From the NCBI GenBank assembly GCA_029210905.1, contig JARGGF010000413.1, positions 1 through 5,273 on the forward strand: a stretch of DNA of 5,273 nt, read 5' to 3'. The stretch is from Bacteroidales bacterium. GTDB taxonomy: Bacteria; Bacteroidota; Bacteroidia; Bacteroidales; NBLH01. This document shows positions 1 to 5,273 of the stretch, one piece after another. Below the pieces are notes generated by a model that was not told the DNA's origin, did not search any database, and saw only the letters and a list, made by a program, of their open reading frames with translations. Numbering within the stretch: position 1 is the stretch's first letter; every line of letters starts with the position of its first letter. The translations under genes were made by a program, and so were the position numbers.

Positions 1-1652
1 ATGAACTGAATATCAGCAAAAGCCTTGCAAATATGTTGGTACAGCGGAATATTACAACTTTTGATGAAGCCCGTGATTATTTTAGACCGTCACTGGATAA
101 GCTGCACGATCCCTTTCTGATGAAAGATATGGATGTGGCAATTGACCGGCTTGATAAAGCAATAGATTCAAAAGAGAAAATTTTAATCTATGGCGACTAT
201 GATGTAGATGGAACAACTTCAGTTGCACTTGTATATTCGTTTTTAAGAAAAATACACCAGAATATTGATTACTACATTCCAGACAGATACGGGGAGGGAT
301 ATGGGATATCTTATAAAGGAGTGGAATATGCTGCTGAAAATGAGGTATCTCTGGTAATTGCTTTAGATTGCGGAATTAAGGCGAACGACAAAATAGCTTT
401 AGCAAATGAAAAAGGTATTGATTTTATAATCTGCGACCACCACAATCCTGGTGAAGAGATACCAAAAGCATTGGCAGTATTGGATCCCAAAAGAATTGAT
501 TGTCATTATCCATACAAAGATTTATCAGGTTGTGGGGTCGGTTTTAAGTTGTTACAGGCACTAACAATACATCGCAAACTATCATTTAAAGATTTGTACG
601 AATATCTTGATCTGGTTGCAGTTAGTATAGCTTCAGATATTGTTAGTATCACAGGCGAAAACAGGATTCTGGCATTTTATGGTTTAAAACAGCTTAACAA
701 TTCGCCCAGAATGGGCTTAAAATCAATTATTCAGACATCGAGTCTTGAAGTTAAGGAAATATCGATTTCTGATGTAGTGTTTAAAATTGGCCCCAGAATT
801 AATGCAGCCGGAAGAATTGAATCTGGTAAAAGTGCCGTAAAATTATTAATTGAAGAGGATAAAGATTTTGCCGCGGAACTGTGCGAGAAAATAAACGTAC
901 ACAACGAAACCAGGCAACACCTTGATAGAACCATTACCGAAGAAGCCCTTGAAATGATTAATTCAGACGAACGGCTTCAGCAAAAAAGTTCTACAGTACT
1001 ATTCAATGATAATTGGCATAAAGGCGTAATTGGTATAGTAGCTTCCAGAATTATTGAAAATTATTATAAACCAACGGTAATTCTAACTCAATCGAATGGT
1101 TTGGCAACAGGTTCTGCACGCTCTGTTGACGGTTTTGATCTTTACGCTGCAATTGATTATTGTTCGGATTTGCTTGAAAATTTTGGAGGACATAAACATG
1201 CGGCAGGCTTAACAATGAAACCAGAAAATATTAAAAAATTCGAAGAAAAATTCGAAGAATTTGTTTCGCAAAATATTACAGAACAGCAACTTATGCCCCA
1301 AATTAATATTGATCAAAAAATTTCATTTTCAGATATTACACCCAAATTTTACCGGATTATGAAGCAGTTTGCGCCATTCGGACCTGGCAACATGTCACCC
1401 ATTTACATGACAGAACAAGTCCAGGATGGAGGGTACAGCCGCATTGTTGGCAAAACTGCCGAACATATCAAACTCGATTTAGTTGATATGGACAATAACC
1501 GAAAAGAAGGTATAGGTTTTTTTATGGCCGACTTGTTCGAAATTGTATCAAACAGCTATATGTTTAACATTTGTTATTCCATTGAGGAAAATGAATTTAA
1601 CGGCAATATAAGCCTGCAATTACGCATCAGGGATATTCAAAAGTGCGAATAG
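1..1652 (+). CDS. recJ: Single-stranded-DNA-specific exonuclease RecJ (5' end beyond the window)
   Basis: RecJ degrades single-stranded DNA 5' to 3' in the cytoplasm, in RecF-pathway recombination, mismatch repair and base-excision repair, using Mn/Mg ions held by the DHH-family core. The frame is open from base 3 (ELNISKSLAN before the Met at 33), and those residues continue the normal RecJ N-terminus. The ATG at 33 is therefore internal and the true start lies upstream of the window. Numbering from that Met, the phosphoesterase motifs are DYDVDG at 55-60, DCG at 112-114, the DHH triad at 135-137 and the aspartate of SD at 201-202. The DHHA1 half shows GPRINAAGR at 253-261, HKGVIGIVASRI at 329-340 and GGHKHAAG at 385-392. 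The OB-fold begins near FAPFGPGN at 446-453. All catalytic motifs look intact and the stop is TAG. About 549 residues are visible, close to the roughly 570 I expect for Bacteroidota RecJ. It converges on the ABC permease gene. Confidence 0.96.
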   Translation, partial: ELNISKSLANMLVQRNITTFDEARDYFRPSLDKLHDPFLMKDMDVAIDRLDKAIDSKEKILIYGDYDVDGTTSVALVYSFLRKIHQNIDYYIPDRYGEGYGISYKGVEYAAENEVSLVIALDCGIKANDKIALANEKGIDFIICDHHNPGEEIPKALAVLDPKRIDCHYPYKDLSGCGVGFKLLQALTIHRKLSFKDLYEYLDLVAVSIASDIVSITGENRILAFYGLKQLNNSPRMGLKSIIQTSSLEVKEISISDVVFKIGPRINAAGRIESGKSAVKLLIEEDKDFAAELCEKINVHNETRQHLDRTITEEALEMINSDERLQQKSSTVLFNDNWHKGVIGIVASRIIENYYKPTVILTQSNGLATGSARSVDGFDLYAAIDYCSDLLENFGGHKHAAGLTMKPENIKKFEEKFEEFVSQNITEQQLMPQINIDQKISFSDITPKFYRIMKQFAPFGPGNMSPIYMTEQVQDGGYSRIVGKTAEHIKLDLVDMDNNRKEGIGFFMADLFEIVSNSYMFNICYSIEENEFNGNISLQLRIRDIQKCE

Positions 1653-1672
1653 TTCAGAACGACTTACCTTTA

Positions 1673-1696
1673 TTTGATAATCAGGGGATTATTAAA
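1673..1696 (+). terminator. Weak AT-rich hairpin after recJ, possible terminator
   Basis: Bases 1673-1682 pair with 1687-1696 as a 10-bp stem with one G-U pair and a four-base loop (aggg), starting 20 bases after the recJ stop. The stem is almost all A-T and is followed only by a short broken T-run (atcttt). It may help end recJ transcripts, but it lacks a GC-rich stem and a proper U-tract, so this is a tentative call. Confidence 0.3.
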
Positions 1697-1725
1697 ATCT
1701 TTCGCAAACTGAAATTGTCGTAGAA

Positions 1726-1875
1726 GGTCATTAGTAATTGGTTATTAGAAATTAGTTATTGGAATTTTTATGGTTTATTTGTTTAATACTGGAATACACT
1801 TTATTAACGAAGAATCAATCCGCCAGCTGGTGGATACCAATTTCCAATTTACCAATTTCCAATATACTAATGACC
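1726..1875. repeat. Degenerate 7-base repeat element with inverted arms, between convergent genes
   Basis: The left arm (1726-1767) reads as six consecutive 7-base units: ggtcatt, agtaatt, ggttatt, agaaatt, agttatt, ggaattt. They approximate RGWNATT. The right arm (1837-1875) carries the complementary units, such as ccaattt, with occasional 8-base spacing. The outer 11 bases of the two arms (ggtcattagta and its complement) match perfectly, and inner matching is partial. The arms enclose about 72 bases, including a short GC-rich palindrome. There is no open reading frame of note and no obvious target-site duplication (flanks tagaa and agtgt). I recall similar AT-rich, ATT-GG-like repeats scattered between genes in Bacteroidota genomes, but I cannot check copy number here. 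It could fold into a long imperfect hairpin in RNA from either strand and so serve as a shared transcription end for recJ and the ABC operon. Confidence 0.7.
1819..1834. repeat. GC-rich palindrome inside the intergenic repeat element
   Basis: The 16 bases tccgccagctggtgga form a palindrome centred on a perfect ccagctgg core (1823-1830), with a single G/T mismatch in the flanks. It is strikingly GC-rich against its AT-rich surroundings. A related sequence, aatccgctggtgag, occurs at 1881-1894. It matches the first copy (aatccgccagctggtgga, from 1817) if four bases of the core (cagc) are removed, which suggests a second, decayed copy just outside the right arm. The function is unknown. Confidence 0.55.
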
Positions 1876-1973
1876 AGTGTAATCCGCTGGTGAGCCAACA
1901 TGTGACCATCCTATTCTAACAATTAACTCTTAAATAGCGCCAACCAGATTATGATAAGTCAGGCTTTCTAATT

Positions 1974-3296
1974 TTAGCCACTATACCTAAGCCACTTCCA
2001 AATTTCTTTGTAGGATACCTTTTTTCCATACATTAAGATACCAACCCTGTAAATTTTCCCTGCCAGCCAGGTGGTTCCAATAAAGGTAGCAATAAGCAAT
2101 ACCATCGATAATGCCAATTCCCAACCCGGAACTCCAAAGGGTATCCGTAAAAGCATAATCACAGGCGAAGTAAAAGGTATGATTGAAAACCAAAAAGCTA
2201 CAGCTCCATTTGGATTTTGAATTACTACCTGTGCCATTACAATCGAGAGTATTAGCGGCACAGTTATAGGCAACATAAATTGCTGCGTATCTGTCTCATT
2301 ATCAACTGCTCCACCTATAGCTGCAAATAACGAAGCATATAATAAATATCCACCAATAAAAAAGAAAACAAAACTAAACAAAAGCTCACCAATTGGAAGA
2401 TTAGTGAAAGTACTCATAGCCTCGCTTAAAAAATCATCTCCATTATTAATATTTTGCATTTCCTGAGGCATATTCGTTCCCTGCACCATTTGCTCTGTCA
2501 TTTCAGGTTTAATATTATCAGCACCTACAAGTGGTAAAACAACTGAAATAATTATCGTTGATAAAATCACCCACAACGCTACCTGGGTTAGGGCAACCAT
2601 TGCTACTCCAATAATTTTACCCATCATTAACTGAAATGGTTTAACAGATGAAACTAAAATTTCCACCACCCTGTTGGTTTTTTCTTCAAGAACACCACGC
2701 ATAACCTGGGCACCATAAATAAAAATGAACATGTAAATAATAAGGCCTGTAATAAAACCAATTCCCATAATTACTTCAGTAGAGCTAATTTCTTCGCTTC
2801 CATCAGAATTAATTTTTATGGTTTTGATGTTGACATCTGTTTCAATGGCATTGAGTTTATCTTCATCTATTCCAATTTCTTTTAATTTTTCCGAACGTAG
2901 TTTGCCTTCAATAGCTCTGCTAATAGACATTTTAGTATTAATATCAGGTTGCACATCGGATAAAAGCTGAACGTTTTTACCATTTGCACTATCCGGCAAG
3001 ACTAACAAAGCATAATAACCAGATTTACTGAAATTTGATTTTAAAGATTCGACACTATCTAAATTAATATAATTAAATTTAAGTTGTTCCTGCTCTTTAA
3101 AAATATCCTTAAAAGTTCCGGTATAATCAGCAACAGCAATTTTCTTTTCATTATCAGGAGCCATGGTTGTAAGAATAACAGGCACTACTATCAATGCGGC
3201 CATTAATACGGGGCCAAGAATTGACATGATGATGAATGATTTTTTTCGAACACGGGTAAGGTATTCTCTTTTTATAATAAGGCCAATTTTGCTCAT
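1974..3296 (-). CDS. ABC-2 type exporter permease, NatB-like
   Basis: This is the membrane subunit of an ABC exporter in the inner membrane, partner of the ATPase encoded 5 bases upstream. The 440 residues open with a basic stretch (IKREYLTRVRKKS, 8-20) and a first membrane segment at about 21-44. A large extracytoplasmic domain follows at about 45-173. Five or six further membrane segments lie near 174-197, 230-257, 303-330, 341-360, 366-384 and 392-415. After segment two comes MRGVLEEKTNRVVEILVSS (199-217), the EEK-type cytoplasmic coupling region characteristic of NatB/YhaP-type ABC-2 permeases. A polar, Met-rich loop at about 260-300 (Met 266, 270, 276, 280, 294) separates segments three and four. 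The ATG at 3294-3296 fits the MSKIGLIIKRE opening, and only a weak A-rich ribosome site (aaaaaga) precedes it. Length is normal. Substrate is unknown; NatAB exports sodium and YhaQP-type systems are poorly defined, so no specific symbol is given. Confidence 0.9.
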   Translation of the reverse strand: MSKIGLIIKREYLTRVRKKSFIIMSILGPVLMAALIVVPVILTTMAPDNEKKIAVADYTGTFKDIFKEQEQLKFNYINLDSVESLKSNFSKSGYYALLVLPDSANGKNVQLLSDVQPDINTKMSISRAIEGKLRSEKLKEIGIDEDKLNAIETDVNIKTIKINSDGSEEISSTEVIMGIGFITGLIIYMFIFIYGAQVMRGVLEEKTNRVVEILVSSVKPFQLMMGKIIGVAMVALTQVALWVILSTIIISVVLPLVGADNIKPEMTEQMVQGTNMPQEMQNINNGDDFLSEAMSTFTNLPIGELLFSFVFFFIGGYLLYASLFAAIGGAVDNETDTQQFMLPITVPLILSIVMAQVVIQNPNGAVAFWFSIIPFTSPVIMLLRIPFGVPGWELALSMVLLIATFIGTTWLAGKIYRVGILMYGKKVSYKEIWKWLRYSG

Positions 3297-3301
3297 TCTT
3301 T

Positions 3302-4261
3302 TTAGTTTTTTGGATTCAATTCATTAATTTTATGACTACCATTAATATTGTCGCCCTCTACAACACTTATAAAAATATCGTTTACTGAAGGAATAAGTTC
3401 ATTGATCCCTACAATATTCCCATGTGGTAATAATTCGCTGATTAGCTGATTTGTAGTTGTATTGTTAAGTAATTTAAATCTTCCGATAGTATTCCCATTT
3501 TGCTGTTCTATTTTGACAATTTGATAACTGGCTGATAATGTGGCTGAATACTTATCAAATCCACCCTGGAATACAACATCAAATACATTTGATTTATAGG
3601 TTTCTTTTATTTGCTGCAATTCTCCATCTAGTATTTTTTTTGATTGATTGATCAGCGCAATATTATCGCACAATTCTTCAACGGAAGCCATATTGTGAGT
3701 GGAAAAAATAATAGTAGAACCTTTTTCCTTTAATTCAAGAATCTCTTTTTTCATCAGATTGGTATTTATTGGATCAAATCCGCTAAAAGGTTCATCAAAA
3801 ATCAGAAGTTCCGGCTCATGCAAAATGGTAATAATAAATTGGATTTTTTGAGCCATCCCTTTCGAAAGTTCCTCCACCTTTTTATTCCACCAATCAGTAA
3901 TTTCAAATTTTTTGAACCAATATTTCAGCTTTGAAAGCGCCTCACTTCTGCTCAGCCCCTTAAGTTGTGCAAAATACAAAGCTTGTTCCCCAGTCTTCAT
4001 TTTTTTATACAGACCCCGTTCTTCAGGGAGATAGCCGATACGTGAAATATGGGAGGCCTTCAGCTTTTCCCCCTTTAATATAATCTCACCGGTATCCGGC
4101 ATTGTTATGTGATTAATAATTCTTATAAGTGTAGTTTTGCCAGCACCATTGGGACCCAGCAAACCAAAAATTTTGCCTTCAGGAATGGATAAGCTCACAT
4201 TATCGAGAGCCTTATGATTGACAAAACTTTTTGAAACGTTTTTAATTTCTAATAAGTTCAT
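3302..4261 (-). CDS. ABC exporter ATP-binding subunit, NatA/YhaQ-like
   Basis: This cytoplasmic ATPase powers the ABC-2 permease encoded immediately downstream. The nucleotide-binding domain fills residues 1 to about 215. The Walker A motif is GPNGAGKT (36-43). The Q-loop region reads GYLPEERGLY (76-85), with glutamate in place of the usual glutamine. The signature is LSKGM (132-136) instead of LSGGQ. Walker B is LLIFDEP (152-158) with catalytic Glu157, the D-loop is SGFDP (160-164) and the switch histidine is His189. The PEERGLY and LSKGM variants are what I expect in the COG4152 NatA/YhaQ branch and do not indicate a dead enzyme. Residues about 225-300 match the small C-terminal domain typical of this branch (DUF4162-like). 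At 319 residues it is full length. The ATG at 4259-4261 directly abuts aaagg, too close to act as a normal Shine-Dalgarno, and no better in-frame start is apparent. The pair very probably forms one operon. Confidence 0.93.
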   Translation of the reverse strand: MNLLEIKNVSKSFVNHKALDNVSLSIPEGKIFGLLGPNGAGKTTLIRIINHITMPDTGEIILKGEKLKASHISRIGYLPEERGLYKKMKTGEQALYFAQLKGLSRSEALSKLKYWFKKFEITDWWNKKVEELSKGMAQKIQFIITILHEPELLIFDEPFSGFDPINTNLMKKEILELKEKGSTIIFSTHNMASVEELCDNIALINQSKKILDGELQQIKETYKSNVFDVVFQGGFDKYSATLSASYQIVKIEQQNGNTIGRFKLLNNTTTNQLISELLPHGNIVGINELIPSVNDIFISVVEGDNINGSHKINELNPKN

Positions 4262-4281
4262 CCTTTATTGTTTAATTTTCA

Positions 4282-4317
4282 CAAAATTAGTCGTTCGTTC
4301 TTCATTTTTGTTACAAA
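4282..4317 (-). promoter_or_regulatory. Candidate Bacteroidota-type promoter for the ABC operon
   Basis: On the minus strand, TAATTTTG (4289-4282) is an exact match to the Bacteroidota -7 consensus TAnnTTTG, and a TTTG (4317-4314) lies upstream as a possible -33 element. The spacer is 24 bases, longer than the usual 19-21, which weakens the -33 assignment. It lies between the dnaJ terminator and the ATPase start, which implies a short leader of roughly 15 bases. A dedicated promoter is expected here because the dnaJ transcript should stop upstream. Confidence 0.45.
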
Positions 4318-4320
4318 AAT
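4304..4320. promoter_or_regulatory. 17-base perfect palindrome, candidate operator upstream of the ABC operon
   Basis: The sequence atttttgttacaaaaat consists of two perfect 8-base inverted half-sites around one central base. It covers the possible -33 element of the ABC promoter, a position where a dimeric regulator could repress or activate. It is very AT-rich, so a chance occurrence is possible. No regulator gene is in the window, and the operator role is inference. Confidence 0.35.
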
Positions 4321-4358
4321 TGATGGAATTACTTTTCTTTTTTTCAATAGCTCGTTTT

Positions 4359-4393
4359 AAATAAAAAGCACATACCCAAAACAGATATGTGCT
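4359..4393 (-). terminator. Rho-independent terminator after dnaJ
   Basis: Read on the minus strand, AGCACATATC (4393-4384) pairs with GGTATGTGCT (4376-4367). This gives a 10-bp stem with one T-G pair and a seven-base loop (tgttttg), followed directly by TTTTATTT (4366-4359). It begins 25 bases after the dnaJ stop. The outer eight base pairs are perfect. The plus strand lacks a U-tract after the stem, so it works in the dnaJ direction only. It separates dnaJ from the ABC operon. Confidence 0.85.
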
Positions 4394-4417
4394 GAATTAT
4401 CATCGATGAGATTTATT

Positions 4418-5273
4418 TTATTCAAAAAAATCTTTGACCCTGTTGAAAAAGTTTTTTTCTTCCGAAGGTTTTGGAGCAAAATTATCAGATTCTTTTAATC
4501 GCTCAAGGGTCTTTTTTTCCTCCTTTGAAATATTTTTTGGAATGTAGACATTTACTTTCACCAATAAATCACCCCGTCCGTAACCTTGTACATCAGGAAT
4601 TCCTTTTCCTCTAAGCCTCAATATCTTACCAGCCTCAGTTCCTTCTTCTATTTTAACTTTTACTTTTCCGTTTAATGTTGGAATTTCAACCGGAGCTCCA
4701 AGAATTGCATCAGGAACACTTATAAATAAATTGTATAGCAGGTCATTATCATTTCTTATAAGTTCCGGGTGTTTTTCTTCTTCAATTAAGATAAGTAAAT
4801 CCCCGTTAACTCCTCCACCAGCAGGAGCATTTCCTTTACCTGAAACAGACAATTGCATGCCTTCTGATACTCCGGCAGGTATATTTATTTCAATTACATC
4901 ATCCTGTTTTACAACGCCATCGCCATAGCAGGTATCGCATTTTTTAGTAATGATTTTTCCTTTACCTCCACATGATGGACATACAGAAGCTGTTTGCATT
5001 TGACCAAGTATGGTGTTTGTAACCCTTGTAACCTGTCCATGCCCGTTACAAGTTGAACAGGTTGACATAGATTTGCTATCTGCAGCTCCTGAACCACCGC
5101 AAGAATTACAACTAACGTATTTTTTTACTTTAATCTTTTTCTCAACACCATTTGCAATTTCATTCAGATTGAGCTTCACCCTTACCCGTAGATTTGAGCC
5201 ACGTGCAACTCTCTGACCACCGCCTCTGCGGCTGCCTCCGCCAAAACCTCCAAATCCAAATATATCTCCAAAT
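4418..5273 (-). CDS. dnaJ: Chaperone DnaJ (Hsp40), N-terminal part beyond the window
   Basis: DnaJ binds unfolded proteins and stimulates the ATPase of DnaK, working with GrpE in the cytoplasm. The frame is open to the right edge, so the J-domain and its HPD motif are outside the window. Of the usual roughly 380 residues, 284 are visible. Counting from the first full codon at 5272-5270, residues 1-19 are the end of the glycine/phenylalanine-rich linker (FGFGGFGGG). The four zinc-binding repeats follow, all intact: CNSCGGSG (55-62), CSTCNGHG (72-79), CPSCGGKG (98-105) and CDTCYGDG (112-119). The two beta-sandwich client-binding domains fill about 120-245, with GRGDLLV near 232-238 as in type I DnaJ, and a charged C-terminal tail ends in KDFFE. 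A GTG at 5179-5177 could be taken as a start, but it is an internal valine, because G/F-linker sequence continues upstream in frame. A strong terminator follows. grpE is often adjacent upstream in this phylum but cannot be seen here. Confidence 0.97.
   Translation of the reverse strand, partial: FGDIFGFGGFGGGSRRGGGQRVARGSNLRVRVKLNLNEIANGVEKKIKVKKYVSCNSCGGSGAADSKSMSTCSTCNGHGQVTRVTNTILGQMQTASVCPSCGGKGKIITKKCDTCYGDGVVKQDDVIEINIPAGVSEGMQLSVSGKGNAPAGGGVNGDLLILIEEEKHPELIRNDNDLLYNLFISVPDAILGAPVEIPTLNGKVKVKIEEGTEAGKILRLRGKGIPDVQGYGRGDLLVKVNVYIPKNISKEEKKTLERLKESDNFAPKPSEEKNFFNRVKDFFE

Larger units (their letters stand above)
1653..1973. other. Intergenic region between the recJ and ABC permease 3' ends
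   Basis: These 321 bases separate two convergent genes. They contain the weak post-recJ hairpin, the inverted 7-base repeat element and the GC-rich palindrome described separately. The remainder, 1895-1973, is AT-rich and holds no supported gene, RNA or clear terminator. In particular, I found no hairpin with a U-tract on the minus strand immediately after the permease stop. Confidence 0.8.

Noticed and set aside
33..35. ATG as the recJ start codon
   Set aside because: Ten in-frame residues before it continue the normal RecJ N-terminal sequence, and the frame stays open to the window edge, so the start is further upstream.
731..934. Minus-strand open frame of 67 codons inside recJ
   Set aside because: It lies wholly opposite the DHHA1-coding part of recJ, resembles no family I know, and has no promoter or ribosome site. 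It is a coding shadow.
1726..1875. Insertion sequence or CRISPR array
   Set aside because: No transposase frame, no clear target-site duplication, and the units are contiguous 7-mers without unique spacers.
1987..2193. Minus-strand open frame of 68 codons overlapping the end of the permease gene
   Set aside because: It is a shifted frame within the conserved C-terminal membrane region. The permease itself is intact, so this is not a frameshift remnant.
3302..4261. Degenerate ABC signature (LSKGM) and missing Q-loop glutamine as signs of an inactive ATPase
   Set aside because: Walker A, the Walker B glutamate, D-loop and switch histidine are intact, and these variants are characteristic of the NatA/YhaQ branch.
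5177..5179. GTG as a start for a short J-domain-less DnaJ
   Set aside because: The G/F linker typical of DnaJ continues upstream in the same frame to the window edge, so this is an internal valine of a full dnaJ cut by the window.
4731..5216. Open frames on both strands within dnaJ (plus 4731-4928, plus 5010-5216, minus 4909-5097)
   Set aside because: All overlap the well-supported dnaJ zinc-finger and client-binding region and carry composition expected of alternative frames. None has independent support.

Overview
The window looks like an ordinary chromosomal stretch from an AT-rich member of the Bacteroidota, probably a Bacteroidales/Marinilabiliales-type organism. Three things suggest this: the style of the RecJ and DnaJ proteins, the lack of strong Shine-Dalgarno sites, and a Bacteroidota-like TAnnTTTG promoter element. 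The assignment comes from reading the sequence, not from a database search.

Layout: a plus-strand recJ gene (1-1652) enters from the left edge without its first codons. A 321-base gap (1653-1973) follows, between convergent genes. It holds a weak hairpin just after recJ and a roughly 150-base degenerate repeat element made of 7-base units in two inverted arms. The rest is on the minus strand. Read in transcription order from the right edge, it consists of the C-terminal three quarters of dnaJ (5273-4418), a clear intrinsic terminator (4393-4359), a candidate promoter overlapped by a 17-base palindrome, an ABC-2-type export ATPase (4261-3302) and its membrane permease partner (3296-1974). The last two genes are 5 bases apart and are surely co-transcribed.

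Function: RecJ is a 5'-3' single-strand DNA exonuclease of recombination and mismatch repair. DnaJ is the Hsp40 co-chaperone that delivers unfolded clients to DnaK. The ABC pair resembles the NatA/NatB (YhaQ/YhaP-like) exporters, whose substrate cannot be read from sequence. The strong terminator after dnaJ argues that the ABC pair has its own promoter and is not simply part of the heat-shock transcript.

I see no mobile element with a transposase, CRISPR array, tRNA or rRNA, and no convincing undescribed multi-gene system. The items most worth a second look are the intergenic 7-base-period inverted repeat and the palindrome over the ABC promoter.
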